A stretch of 64,000 nt of DNA from Serratia sp. H1w. Lineage in GTDB: Bacteria; Pseudomonadota; Gammaproteobacteria; Enterobacterales; Enterobacteriaceae. The stretch spans positions 83,186-147,185 of the forward strand of contig NZ_AYMQ01000065.1 in NCBI RefSeq assembly GCF_000633355.1. Direction: 5' to 3'. Below are positions 18,650 through 32,364 of the stretch, piece after piece. Every line of letters begins with the position of its first letter. The first letter of the stretch is position 1. The translations under genes and the position numbers were made by a program. Under the pieces are notes generated by a model. The model saw nothing but the letters and a program-made list of their open reading frames with translations, did not search any database and had not been told where the DNA came from.

Positions 18650-19660
18650 TTACAGCAGGAATTCGTGCAGCGCCTCGTCTTTGCGATCCAGATAGTGGGT
18701 CGAACGAATACGGCGGATAGTGCGCGATTTACCCCGGATTAACAGGGTTTCGGTCGTGGCCATATTGCCTTTGCGGCTGATGCCTTCCAACAGGTCGCCC
18801 TTGGTGATCCCCGTCGCGGCAAATATCACGTTATCGTTGCGCGCCATGTCATCCAGCAACAGTACCTTACCGGCTTCGATGCCCATTTCTTTACAGCGGG
18901 CCAGTTCCTGCTCGCCGATGCGGCGGTTTTCTTCATTGTCCCCTTTAACCTGATGGCGTGCTAACAGGCGGGCCTGCATATCGCCATCCAGCGCCCGGAT
19001 CACTGCGGCAGAGATCACGCCTTCCGGTGCGCCACCGATGCCATACATCACGTCCACTTCGCTTTCCGGCATACAGGTCAGGATCGATGCCGCGACATCC
19101 CCATCGGGAATGGCGAAGACCTTCACCCCAAGTTGCTGCATTTCTGCGATCACTGCGTCGTGGCGCGGTTTGGCCAGCGTGATCACCGTGAGTTCGCTCA
19201 ACGGCTTACCCAGGCGGGCGGCAATGTTGATCAGGTTTTCCGTCAGTGGCAGGTTGAGGTCGATAGCTCCATGGGCCTGCGGGCCGACCACCAGTTTTTC
19301 CATGTACATATCGGGGGCGTGCAGGAAGGTGCCACGATCGCCCACCGCCAGTACCGCCAGCGCATTAGACTGCCCCATAGCGGTCATGCGTGTGCCTTCG
19401 ATCGGGTCGACCGCGATATCCACTGCGTCACCCAGGCCGGTACCAACGTTTTCGCCGATATACAGCATTGGCGCTTCATCAATCTCGCCTTCGCCGATCA
19501 CGATCCGGCCATCGATATCCACCCTGTTGAGCATAATGCGCATGGCATTGACGGCGGCACCGTCGGCGGCGTTTTTATCGCCGCGCCCCAACCATTTATA
19601 ACCAGCAAGAGCGGCGGCTTCGGTGACGCGGGAAAATTCGATGGCTAATTCACGTTTCAT
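18650..19660 (-). CDS. glpX: Fructose-1,6-bisphosphatase class II
   Basis: Gluconeogenic phosphatase converting fructose 1,6-bisphosphate to fructose 6-phosphate. It has 336 residues from ATG 19658-19660, the E. coli GlpX size. Metal-site motifs of the class II (lithium-sensitive) family are present: GRGDKNAADGAAV, VIGEGEIDEAPML, DPIEGTRM and the GIGGAPEGVISAA loop. It is downstream of glpFK on the same strand but separated by a terminator, so it may have its own promoter as well as read-through. Confidence 0.97.
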   Translation of the reverse strand: MKRELAIEFSRVTEAAALAGYKWLGRGDKNAADGAAVNAMRIMLNRVDIDGRIVIGEGEIDEAPMLYIGENVGTGLGDAVDIAVDPIEGTRMTAMGQSNALAVLAVGDRGTFLHAPDMYMEKLVVGPQAHGAIDLNLPLTENLINIAARLGKPLSELTVITLAKPRHDAVIAEMQQLGVKVFAIPDGDVAASILTCMPESEVDVMYGIGGAPEGVISAAVIRALDGDMQARLLARHQVKGDNEENRRIGEQELARCKEMGIEAGKVLLLDDMARNDNVIFAATGITKGDLLEGISRKGNMATTETLLIRGKSRTIRRIRSTHYLDRKDEALHEFLL

Positions 19661-19735
19661 GGCAGACCTGTCAGTGAGTAAAGGGAAGAAATTATCGACA
19701 AAGTTTACCACAGGGGGCAGGCGGCAGGGCGAGGC

Positions 19736-19762
19736 AAAAAAAACGCTGCCCGCAGGCAGCGC
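19736..19762 (-). terminator. Rho-independent terminator after glpK
   Basis: On the minus strand the CGCTGCC-TG-CGGGCAGCG stem is followed by an unbroken run of eight T. It lies 19 bp past the glpK stop and before glpX, which would reduce glpX expression from the glpF promoter. Confidence 0.87.
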
Positions 19763-19781
19763 TGTTACAGCGTAAAGCGAT

Positions 19782-22179
<2,398 letters not shown>

Positions 22180-22296
22180 AATGTTTTTGTCCTGCAGACG
22201 GCGGTTATAGGTATCTAGGCTTGGCGCATTGGCGTTTCGGCCTTGGGCTACAGAGTTTTTCTTCACATCCCCTTATCGGTTGAGGACGTGATGTAA

Positions 22297-22316
22297 ATTT
22301 ATCGTTAACGAGCATA
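22297..22316 (-). promoter_or_regulatory. Candidate GlpR operator upstream of glpF
   Basis: On the minus strand TATGCTCGTTAACGATAAAT resembles the GlpR consensus WATKTTCGWTAWCGAACATW at most positions, with the CG-TTAA-CG core intact. It lies about 118 bp upstream of the glpF start. Glycerol 3-phosphate-controlled repression by GlpR is established for glpFK in E. coli. Confidence 0.5.
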
Positions 22317-22699
22317 AACGAGAAATAGCGAAATCAAAATGTGTGTGCTTCGTCATAAAATTGAGCGAATTCGCGTTGTTCGGTGTTCTTTCTGCGCCAT
22401 AAAAAGGTGATCTGACCAGTTATTTTGTCTCTATCTTTTAACAACCCTAGCGCTGGGCAGCGATGACTTTCGGTTTTGACCGATAGCCACAGTAGGAAAA
22501 TTGCAACAGAGTGCGCGTTGGGTCGGTATGTTGCTAGACACTGGGGGGCTGGCTACTTACAATCGTTTTTAATGCGGGAAAGGTTTTATCGAGACAGGCG
22601 CTGGGCCTGTTGGTTGTGCGAGCATATTCGCAGTAGCTGCAGCCGAGGTTGCGGCGCTACTTATGGATGTACGCCTTGCTATCATGAGGGGACTGAAGA
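22317..22699. other. Non-coding gap between glpF and zapB
   Basis: This stretch should hold the upstream part of the glpF promoter region and the zapB promoter. A 75-codon frame at 22476-22703 has no recognisable content and overlaps the zapB ribosome site, so it is not called. I see no repeat, tRNA or hairpin with a T-run. Confidence 0.5.
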
Positions 22700-22939
22700 A
22701 TGACATTTGAAGTATTTGAAAAACTGGAAGCAAAAGTTCAGCAGGCGATCGATACCATCACGCTGTTGCAGATGGAAATTGAAGAGCTGAAAGAGAAGAA
22801 TAATTCCCTGTCTCAGGAAGTTCAGAGCGCTGCGGGTAACCACGAATCACTGGTTCGCGAAAACCAGCAGCTGAAAGAAGAGCAGCACGTGTGGCAAGAT
22901 CGCCTGCGCGCATTGCTGGGTAAAATGGAAGAAGTCTGA
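22700..22939 (+). CDS. zapB: Cell division factor ZapB
   Basis: Cytoplasmic coiled-coil protein of 79 residues that joins the FtsZ ring through ZapA and helps link it to MatP and the chromosome terminus. The whole protein is a heptad-rich coil ([35 protein letters not shown]). It is nearly identical to E. coli ZapB over the first 45 residues, with a more variable central part. AGGGG before the ATG at 22700 supports the start. It is divergent from glpF and convergent with rraA. Confidence 0.97.
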   Translation: MTFEVFEKLEAKVQQAIDTITLLQMEIEELKEKNNSLSQEVQSAAGNHESLVRENQQLKEEQHVWQDRLRALLGKMEEV

Positions 22940-22957
22940 TCCATAAGCACTATCGAA

Positions 22958-22979
22958 AAGGGCGCCTCAGGCGCCCTTT
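22958..22979. terminator. Hairpin terminator between zapB and rraA
   Basis: AAAGGGCGCC-TCA-GGCGCCCTTT with short A and T runs lies between convergent zapB and rraA and can serve both. Confidence 0.75.
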
Positions 22980-22992
22980 GTCATTTCTGCAG

Positions 22993-23484
<492 letters not shown>

Positions 23485-23582
23485 TTACGTCTGTTTGCCG
23501 CTGGAATAATCAGTATATCCCTTTATTCGCCCTGTTGGCAAAATCATCAGTGCCAGGATGTGTTCTGGCACCTGAGCCGCAC

Positions 23583-24500
23583 TTAGCTGAGCACGACGCC
23601 GACGGCAAACAATACGTTGGCGAGTAAGGCAGCCTTCACCATATGTTCCAGCATCGGGCGCATACCGACGGCCGTAGGGTCGCGTAACACACGCATGCCG
23701 TGGCGAACTAACAACGGGATGGCCAGCACAAACAGCCAGCCCCACAGGCTATGCAGGTTAAGCAGGGTAAACAGGGCAAAGCACAGCACGGCGGCGATCA
23801 ACAGCCCCGCGTGGTAATAGCGCGCATTCTGTGGGCCAAGGCGCACGGCCAGGGTATTTTTGCCGTTTTCACGGTCGCTTTCGATATCGCGCAGATTATT
23901 GATGTTCAACACCGCCGCCGCGAGCAGGCCACAGGCCGTTGCTGGCAGCATCACCACGCTGTCGAAGGAGTGAGTCTGTAGATAGTAAGTGCCCGCCACG
24001 CTGAGCCAGCCGAAAAACACCAACACCGAAATATCGCCCAGCCCCAGATAGCCGTAAGGTTTGGTGCCCACGGTGTAGGTAATGGCCGCGACGATCGCTA
24101 ACCCACCCAATACCAGGAAGCCCACCACATCGCTGGGTTTTTCACAGGCGACGGCGATCAGCCAGCAGCCGGAAATGGCGATCAGCACCACCGTCAGTAT
24201 CAAGGCCCGTTTCATCTGGCTTTGGGTGATCATGCCTTTTTGCATGCCACGCAACGGACCGATACGGTCTTCTTTATCGCTGCCTTTGATCGCATCGCCG
24301 TAATCATTGGCCAGGTTGGAGAGGATCTGCAACAGACCCGCAGTCAGCAGAGCCAACAATGCGACGCCGGGCTTCAGGCTGCCCTGCCAGGCGGCGATCG
24401 CGGAACCGACAACGATGGAGGCAAAGGCCAATGGCAGGGTACGTGGTCGTAAACTTTCCAGCCAGGCTCTGGCCGGGGTGGTGGGGGTTGATAAGCTCAT
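23583..24500 (-). CDS. menA: 1,4-dihydroxy-2-naphthoate octaprenyltransferase
   Basis: Inner-membrane UbiA-family prenyltransferase that attaches the octaprenyl tail in menaquinone synthesis, needed for anaerobic respiration. It has 305 residues from ATG 24498-24500. The two Asp-rich motifs are NLANDYGDAIKGSDKEDRIG and NINNLRDIESDRENGKNTLAV. About eight membrane segments. A few upstream codons (MLKRK) are in frame but not conserved. It is followed by rraA and preceded by hslU on the same strand. Confidence 0.96.
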   Translation of the reverse strand: MSLSTPTTPARAWLESLRPRTLPLAFASIVVGSAIAAWQGSLKPGVALLALLTAGLLQILSNLANDYGDAIKGSDKEDRIGPLRGMQKGMITQSQMKRALILTVVLIAISGCWLIAVACEKPSDVVGFLVLGGLAIVAAITYTVGTKPYGYLGLGDISVLVFFGWLSVAGTYYLQTHSFDSVVMLPATACGLLAAAVLNINNLRDIESDRENGKNTLAVRLGPQNARYYHAGLLIAAVLCFALFTLLNLHSLWGWLFVLAIPLLVRHGMRVLRDPTAVGMRPMLEHMVKAALLANVLFAVGVVLS

Positions 24501-24597
24501 TTTTCGCTTCAGCAAGTCAAAAGGCGGTATCCGTTAGCAATAAAAATGGGAGGCAATGCCTCCCACAAATATAACTGACAGGACAGTGATAGAGCGA

Positions 24598-25932
24598 TTA
24601 TAGGATAAAACGACTCAGATCTTCATCCGCTACCAGTTCATCCAGGTGATTGCGCACATATTCGGCGTCAATTGTAATGGATTGGCCGCCAATTTCACTC
24701 GCATCGTACGAAATATCTTCCATCAGACGCTCCAGCACGGTGTGCAGACGACGCGCGCCGATGTTTTCGGTGCTTTCGTTAACCTGCCAGGCGGCTTCGG
24801 CGATGCGGCGGATACCGTCAGCGGTGAAATCGATGGTGACGCCTTCGGTGGCCATCAACGCTTTGTACTGCTCGGTCAGCGATGCGCTTGGCTCGGTCAG
24901 GATGCGTTCAAAATCTTCCGTGGTCAGCGCCTGTAGCTCAACGCGGATCGGCAGACGGCCCTGCAACTCTGGGATCAGGTCTGAAGGGCTGGCTGTCTGG
25001 AACGCGCCAGAGGCGATAAACAGAATGTGATCGGTCTTCACCATGCCGTGCTTGGTCGATACCGTACAACCTTCCACCAGCGGCAGCAGGTCGCGTTGGA
25101 CGCCTTCGCGGGAGACGTCTGGGCCGGAGCTCTGGCCGCTGCGCTTACAGATTTTGTCGATCTCATCGATAAACACGATGCCGTGCTGCTCAACCGCTTC
25201 CACCGCCTGCTCTTTCAGCTCTTCAGGATTCACCAGCTTGGCGGCTTCTTCTTCGATCAGCAGTTTGAAGGCTTCTTTGATCTTCACCTTGCGTGGCTTC
25301 TGTTTCTGGCCACCGAGGTTCTGGAACATGGATTGCAGCTGGTTGGTCATCTCTTCCATGCCCGGAGGAGCCATGATTTCCACGCCCATCGGTGCCGCAG
25401 CCAGATCGATTTCGATTTCTTTTTCGTCCAACTGGCCTTCACGCAGCTTCTTGCGGAATGCTTGGCGGGCGGCAGAAGGTTCTTGTTGCTCTTCCGCCTG
25501 ACCCCAATTATTTTTGGCCGGTGGGATCAGCACGTCGAGAATGCGTTCTTCCGCCATCTCTTCCGCACGGGTGCGGTTTTTCTCGATCGACTGCAGGCGC
25601 ACCATTTTCACGGCGGCATCGGTCAGATCGCGGATGATAGAGTCCACTTCCTTACCCACATAGCCCACTTCGGTGAACTTGGTGGCTTCAACCTTGATGA
25701 ACGGCGCGTTGGCCAGTTTTGCCAGACGACGGGCGATCTCGGTTTTACCGACGCCGGTCGGGCCAATCATCAGAATATTTTTTGGGGTGACTTCGTGACG
25801 CAGCATCTCGTTGAGCTGCATCCGGCGCCAGCGGTTGCGCAGGGCAATGGCGACAGCACGTTTGGCTTTGTTTTGGCCAATGATGTAGCTGTCCAGTTCG
25901 CTGACGATCTCGCGCGGGGTCATTTCAGACAT
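24598..25932 (-). CDS. hslU: ATP-dependent unfoldase HslU
   Basis: AAA+ hexamer that unfolds substrates and feeds them to HslV. It has 444 residues (E. coli 443). Walker A is GPTGVGKT at 57-64, followed by the pore loop GYVGKE; Walker B is VFIDEID, with sensor motifs further on ([16 protein letters not shown]) and the C-terminal LSRFIL tail that inserts into HslV. The I-domain is the charged insertion between. It is second in hslVU, 12 bp after hslV, behind the sigma-32-type promoter. Confidence 0.98.
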   Translation of the reverse strand: MSEMTPREIVSELDSYIIGQNKAKRAVAIALRNRWRRMQLNEMLRHEVTPKNILMIGPTGVGKTEIARRLAKLANAPFIKVEATKFTEVGYVGKEVDSIIRDLTDAAVKMVRLQSIEKNRTRAEEMAEERILDVLIPPAKNNWGQAEEQQEPSAARQAFRKKLREGQLDEKEIEIDLAAAPMGVEIMAPPGMEEMTNQLQSMFQNLGGQKQKPRKVKIKEAFKLLIEEEAAKLVNPEELKEQAVEAVEQHGIVFIDEIDKICKRSGQSSGPDVSREGVQRDLLPLVEGCTVSTKHGMVKTDHILFIASGAFQTASPSDLIPELQGRLPIRVELQALTTEDFERILTEPSASLTEQYKALMATEGVTIDFTADGIRRIAEAAWQVNESTENIGARRLHTVLERLMEDISYDASEIGGQSITIDAEYVRNHLDELVADEDLSRFIL

Positions 25933-25944
25933 GGTATTCGATCC

Positions 25945-26475
25945 TTACGCTTTGGAAGGCAATTCTTCAATGGTGTGGAAATGGTTGGTGTAAATACAGA
26001 TGTCACCGGCGATGGTCAGGGATCTCTCCACGATTTCGCGGGCGCTCAGTTCGGTATTTTCCAACAGCGCGCGGGCGGCAGACTGGGCATAAGGGCCACC
26101 GGAGCCGATCGCAATCAAATCATTTTCTGGCTGAACCACGTCACCGTTACCGGTGATGATCAGCGAGGCATTCTCATCGGCTACCGCCAGCAGGGCTTCC
26201 AGCTTGCGCAGCATACGGTCGGTACGCCAGTCTTTCGCCAACTCAACGGCCGCTTTCACCAGATGACCCTGGTGCATCTCCAGCTTGCGCTCGAACAGTT
26301 CGAACAGGGTGAAAGCGTCAGCGGTACCCCCGGCGAAACCGGCAATGACTTTGTCGTTATACAGGCGACGGACTTTTTTGACGTTGCCCTTCATTACCGT
26401 GTTGCCCAGTGTGGCCTGGCCATCGCCACCGATCACTACCTGGCCGTTGCGGCGTACGCTTACAATTGTTGTCAC
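25945..26475 (-). CDS. hslV: HslV peptidase of the HslVU protease
   Basis: Proteasome-beta-like threonine peptidase, active as a dodecamer with HslU. It has 176 residues. Removal of Met1 exposes the catalytic Thr in TTIVSVRR; Lys of the KKVRRL segment and the GGDGQATLG and [14 protein letters not shown] motifs complete the site. It is first in hslVU. Its leader carries a stem-loop and a sigma-32 promoter about 80 bp upstream. Confidence 0.98.
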   Translation of the reverse strand: MTTIVSVRRNGQVVIGGDGQATLGNTVMKGNVKKVRRLYNDKVIAGFAGGTADAFTLFELFERKLEMHQGHLVKAAVELAKDWRTDRMLRKLEALLAVADENASLIITGNGDVVQPENDLIAIGSGGPYAQSAARALLENTELSAREIVERSLTIAGDICIYTNHFHTIEELPSKA

Positions 26476-26515
26476 GAGCAGACCCTCGTTGCAGACGGAA
26501 AGAAGTCCCCGCAGC

Positions 26516-26531
26516 CTCTGCGGTTGCAGAG
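26516..26531 (-). promoter_or_regulatory. Stem-loop in the hslVU 5' UTR
   Basis: CTCTGC-AACC-GCAGAG on the minus strand, with longer alternative pairing around it (AGTC and GACT outer arms). A stem-loop in the hslVU leader that affects mRNA stability has been described in E. coli; the match in place and shape suggests the same element. Confidence 0.55.
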
Positions 26532-26554
26532 ACTACGAGGCATATTGAGAGTAT

Positions 26555-26582
26555 AGATGGGGGGAGATTGACGCTTTTCAAC
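26555..26582 (-). promoter_or_regulatory. Sigma-32 heat-shock promoter of hslVU
   Basis: On the minus strand a -35 of GTTGAAA (26582-26576), a 13-bp spacer and a -10 of CCCCATCT (26562-26555) fit the sigma-32 consensus CTTGAAA-N13-15-CCCCATNT. The predicted leader of about 70 nt matches the E. coli hslVU leader length. The -35 overlaps the ftsN stop codon. Confidence 0.82.
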
Positions 26583-27540
26583 CCCCAACGGACAGGGGAA
26601 TGCAACTTGACATGCCAATGCCCTTCAGGCGCGCCAAGGTTTTGTCTGCGGCGGCGCGGCTGCTGTATGGGCCGAGCATCACGCGATTCCAGCCACCGCC
26701 AGCGGTGACACGGCTTTCAACCCCTTCAAACGCCAGCTGGGCCCGTACCGACTCGGCCTGATCGGCGGCGCGGAACGACCCACATTGCACCATCCATTTC
26801 TGCTTGGATTCCGGTTTGGTTTCCGGCTTGGCCGCTTCGGTTTTTACTTCTTGTTTCACTTCAGGCTTCGCTGCCGCTTCCGGCTGACGGGTCTGCACCG
26901 GTGGCGTTACGGCCTGCGGTTTGGGTTGCTGAACCTGCGGCTTCGGCTGTTGTACCGGTTGCTGCTGGTGTTGCTGTTGCACCGGCGTGGCACCGTTGTT
27001 GAACGGGTTGCGTGGCTGGGTAACCTGCTGTTGCTGTTGCACCGGTGGCGCTATCTGCTGCTGTACCGGCGGTTGTACCGCCTGCTGACGCCCAGTGTTT
27101 CGTAGCTGTGAAGGATCGTTGTAAGGCACTTCAGACAGCTGCGTAGGGCGCTGCTGCATGTCGGCCTGCATCTGTTCCAGCAATTGGCGCTGTTCGTCGG
27201 TCAGCTGAGTTTTGGAATTGACCTCTCCCCCGGCCGTTGGCTCGGTTGGCGCTTTGACGCCAATCTGGCGGTTTTCCAGCTCTTTGATGTAACGCCAGCG
27301 CTCTTCCGGCTTCGGCGGCAGGCCATTGCCTGGGCGTGTGCCATGCGTAGGCAAAATCGGCGTTTCTTCCGGCTTGTTGTGGGTAATGAAATAAAGACCG
27401 CCGATAAAGACAACCAGAATGGCGACGGCAAGCGCCACCACGGTTTTGGATACCTTTGGAGAACTGCGTTTTTTACGGCTGGGGGTCTTGCGCCGCGCTG
27501 CTCCTGAGCGCCCGCGGCCTACATAGTCTCTCTGTGCCAC
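26578..27540 (-). CDS. ftsN: Cell division protein FtsN
   Basis: Bitopic inner-membrane protein that triggers septal peptidoglycan synthesis. It has 320 residues: a basic cytoplasmic tail (RRKTPSRKKRSSPK), a membrane helix at about 35-54, a periplasmic E-type region (PEERWRYIKELENRQIG), a long Gln/Pro-rich linker with QQQ and QPKPQ repeats at about 155-215, and a C-terminal SPOR domain (about 248-320; WMVQCGSFR, RVMLGPYSS) that binds denuded glycan. It lies between hslV and cytR as in E. coli. The low-complexity linker produces long frames on other strands that are not genes. Confidence 0.96.
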   Translation of the reverse strand: MAQRDYVGRGRSGAARRKTPSRKKRSSPKVSKTVVALAVAILVVFIGGLYFITHNKPEETPILPTHGTRPGNGLPPKPEERWRYIKELENRQIGVKAPTEPTAGGEVNSKTQLTDEQRQLLEQMQADMQQRPTQLSEVPYNDPSQLRNTGRQQAVQPPVQQQIAPPVQQQQQVTQPRNPFNNGATPVQQQHQQQPVQQPKPQVQQPKPQAVTPPVQTRQPEAAAKPEVKQEVKTEAAKPETKPESKQKWMVQCGSFRAADQAESVRAQLAFEGVESRVTAGGGWNRVMLGPYSSRAAADKTLARLKGIGMSSCIPLSVGG

Positions 27541-27740
27541 TATAATTCCGCTGTGTCGTGATGAGGTTAAACCTATCCTCTAGGTATTTTATCGGCCATT
27601 TTGCGTCAGCTTGCCACCCGGGGCAATGCCCTGTAGGCAGTCTCCGGGGAACTGTTCTGGCAAAATGACCACAACAATAATCATTACGCCGGTTTGGCAG
27701 GCGCTGGGTCAGCCATGTTACTTAACCCAAAAATATTTGA

Positions 27741-28769
27741 CTAGCGTTTAGGGGCCGCGGTGCTGCCTCTGATGATCAATTCACTGTCCAATAGCCGGGA
27801 ACCGCTGTTCACGGTTTGCCCATGCAACTGTTCCAACAGCAGCAACATTGCCTGCTGCCCAATCTGGAAACGCGGCTGTGCCACGGTGGTCAGCGGTGGA
27901 TCGCAATATTGCGCCAGCTTGATATCGTCAAAGCCGACAATCGACAGATCCTGCGGTACCCGCAAGCCCAGCTTTTTCGCCTGGGACAGTACGCCGATCG
28001 CCATGACGTCGCTGTGGCAAAAGACCGCCGTTGGCGGTTTCGGCAGCGCCATCAGTGAAGCTAATGCCTGTGCACCGGCCTCGTAGGTGAAATCACCCCG
28101 GGTAATATAGCTGCTTTCGACGGTAATGCCATTACGGCGTAGCGCCTGAATGTAGCCTTGTAGCCGATAATGGCTCAGCGGCATCTGTTCTGGCCCGGCG
28201 ATACAGGCGATCTGTTTATGACCAAGCTGGTGTAGATAGTGCACGGCTTCAAACGCGGCGGTCAGGTTGTCGATATGCACCGTAGGCAGTTCCAGCTCTG
28301 GTGCAAATTCGTTGGCCATCACCATCGGCGGCAGGTTGCGTTGTTCTTCCTTGCTGGCGTCGAAAGGCAGGTTGGAGCCGAGCAGCAACATGCCATCAAT
28401 TTGTTTGGTGATGATCAGATTAACGAAGGTGCGTTCCTGCTGGTTCTGCTGCGCGCAGTCACCGATCAGCACCAGATAGCCCTGCTGCGCGGCCGTTTGC
28501 TCGATCCCCTGGATCACGTCGGCAAAAAACGGATCGCAGATGTCCGGGACGATCACCAGGATGGTGCGGGATTCATTGCGTTTGATATTGCGTGTCAGGG
28601 CATGAGGGGAGTAACCCACGGCCAGCACGGCCTGTTCCACTTTCTGGCGCGTTGGCGTTGACACTTTTTCCGGATTCATCAGCGCACGCGACACGGTTGC
28701 CGTGGAAACGCCGGCCATTTCGGCAACGTCTTTCATGGTCGCCATGGGTAATTCTTGCTTGTGTTCCAA
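27741..28769 (-). CDS. cytR: CytR, LacI-family repressor of nucleoside uptake and catabolism
   Basis: DNA-binding repressor that works with CRP at nupC, nupG, deo and udp promoters and is induced by cytidine. It has 342 residues (E. coli 341). The N-terminal LacI helix-turn-helix is TMKDVAEMAGVSTATVSRAL with the hinge helix near 45-58. The periplasmic-binding-protein-like core contains VIVPDICDPFFADVIQGIE, ITKQIDGMLLLGS, VFCHSDVMAIG and PPLTTVAQPRFQIG. It stands alone between ftsN and priA. No clear terminator follows. Confidence 0.96.
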   Translation of the reverse strand: MEHKQELPMATMKDVAEMAGVSTATVSRALMNPEKVSTPTRQKVEQAVLAVGYSPHALTRNIKRNESRTILVIVPDICDPFFADVIQGIEQTAAQQGYLVLIGDCAQQNQQERTFVNLIITKQIDGMLLLGSNLPFDASKEEQRNLPPMVMANEFAPELELPTVHIDNLTAAFEAVHYLHQLGHKQIACIAGPEQMPLSHYRLQGYIQALRRNGITVESSYITRGDFTYEAGAQALASLMALPKPPTAVFCHSDVMAIGVLSQAKKLGLRVPQDLSIVGFDDIKLAQYCDPPLTTVAQPRFQIGQQAMLLLLEQLHGQTVNSGSRLLDSELIIRGSTAAPKR

Positions 28770-29046
28770 CGCCTTTCTCCTTGCGTCAGCACCCGGCTAA
28801 CGCGGTTACTTCAGTTTGCTCACAAATTCTGGCATGCGGTGGAGGTGTTATTTTTAGTGTCATCCACGTGCAAGCATTCCATTGCCTGGCTGAAAAAATG
28901 CCGTCACCGACATTCTAAACAGATTACGCGCCGCTTTTGTTACCTAATTTGCATGAAAAGTGTGACGCAGGAAGGTTTTTTCGCGTTCGCTCGCAAATTG
29001 TGGTGTAAACGTTTGCTTTTGTCAGGCTGATTAAGATTTTTCTTAC

Positions 29047-31356
<2,310 letters not shown>

Positions 31357-31441
31357 TCCATATCAAAACCTATTATCAACCACGTGTGGTGTCTGGCGGA
31401 ACAGGGCTGGATAGCGACACGGCCTTAACTGAGGTTTTCCC

Positions 31442-31657
31442 ATGAAAAAAGGTATTCACCCTAAATACGACGAAGTTACTGCAAACTGCTCTTGCGGTAA
31501 CGTGATCAAAATCCGCTCTACCGTGGGTCACGATCTGAACCTGGACGTGTGTGGCGAATGTCACCCGTTCTACACTGGCAAGCAGCGTGATGTTGCTACC
31601 GGTGGTCGCGTTGACCGCTTCAACAAGCGTTTCAGCGTACCAGGCGTTAAGAAATAA
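31442..31657 (+). CDS. rpmE: Ribosomal protein L31 (zinc-binding form)
   Basis: Large-subunit protein of 71 residues forming part of the bridge to the small subunit. Four cysteines (Cys16, Cys18, Cys37, Cys40 in NCSCGN and [10 protein letters not shown]) mark the zinc-binding C+ type, as opposed to the zinc-free paralogue YkgM. It is preceded by good promoter boxes and followed by a strong terminator. E. coli has yiiX between rpmE and metJ; that gene is absent here. Confidence 0.98.
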   Translation: MKKGIHPKYDEVTANCSCGNVIKIRSTVGHDLNLDVCGECHPFYTGKQRDVATGGRVDRFNKRFSVPGVKK

Positions 31658-31680
31658 GTTTTCTTTTCGTCAGATGAAAA

Positions 31681-31703
31681 AGGCGCCTTTGGGCGCCTTT
31701 TTT
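31681..31703. terminator. Bidirectional terminator between rpmE and metJ
   Basis: AGGCGCC-TTT-GGGCGCCT stem with AAAAA before and TTTTTT after, between convergent rpmE and metJ. Confidence 0.9.
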
Positions 31704-31730
31704 CGTTTCTGCCTTCGGGTGCAGGCAGGA

Positions 31731-32048
31731 TCAATATTCCCAGGTATCGGGGTCGACACCCAATTCCCTCATCAGTACTTTCGCGGCTTCCGGGATTTCG
31801 TCGCTGCGTTCTTTGCGCAGGTCTTCATCGTTCGGCAGCGGCTGGCCGGTAAAGGCGTGCAGGAATGCTTCACACAGCAGTTCGCTGTTGGTGGCGTGGC
31901 GCAGGTTGTTCACCTGGCGACGAGTGCGCTCATCCGTCAGGATTTTCAGCACCTTCAGCGGAATGGATACCGTGATTTTTTTGACTTGCTCGCTCTTTTT
32001 ACCGTGTTCAGCGTAAGGGCTGACATACTCGCCGTTCCACTCAGCCAT
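31731..32048 (-). CDS. metJ: Methionine repressor MetJ
   Basis: Ribbon-helix-helix dimer that, with S-adenosylmethionine, binds tandem 8-bp met boxes and represses methionine genes. It has 105 residues, the E. coli size. The beta-ribbon [15 protein letters not shown] reads DNA bases, and the helices [28 protein letters not shown] form the dimer and corepressor site. It is divergent from metB, with three met boxes between them, so autoregulation along with metBL is expected. Confidence 0.98.
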   Translation of the reverse strand: MAEWNGEYVSPYAEHGKKSEQVKKITVSIPLKVLKILTDERTRRQVNNLRHATNSELLCEAFLHAFTGQPLPNDEDLRKERSDEIPEAAKVLMRELGVDPDTWEY

Positions 32049-32280
32049 GGGACACCTTAAAATTATCTGAAAAAATACAAAATTCTAAAAACCGGCCGAT
32101 TATGCCCGATCTTCCCTATGCTCACTAAATAAATGTCTACTTTACGCGATAAGGGTCACTGAATCTGGCCATTTAATAGGCTAAGCCTATGCATTTGGGG
32201 CTAACATCGCATCAAGATAACAAACTGCCATAATTTTAGCGGGTATTGTCCCTTTGCTCAATCTATACGCAAAGAAGTTT

Positions 32281-32304
32281 AGATGTCCAGATGTATTGAC
32301 GTCT
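32281..32304. promoter_or_regulatory. Three tandem met boxes upstream of metB
   Basis: AGATGTCC, AGATGTAT and TGACGTCT follow one another without gaps and match the AGACGTCT consensus at 5-7 of 8 positions each. A lone AAATGTCT box lies at 32131-32138 closer to metJ. The rest of the 316-bp metJ-metB gap is AT-rich promoter sequence with no gene. Confidence 0.85.
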
Positions 32305-32364
32305 ATATCCGCTGCGGTTAATCTTTAGGCCTCATTCCCCCACTTCCGAGAGCCGAGCCACCCT

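Noticed and set aside
22476..22703. 75-codon frame upstream of zapB
   Set aside because: No domain, Cys/Arg/Trp-rich translation, and it overlaps the zapB ribosome site and promoter region.
25027..26556. 509-codon open frame on the plus strand opposite hslU and hslV
   Set aside because: It lies wholly antisense to two highly conserved genes, has no recognisable domain and no own ribosome site; long antisense frames are common in GC-rich coding DNA.
27045..27105. Tandem repeat or CRISPR-like structure in ftsN
   Set aside because: The repeated CTGCTGTTGC units are codons of the Gln/Pro-rich linker in FtsN, not spacer-repeat structure.
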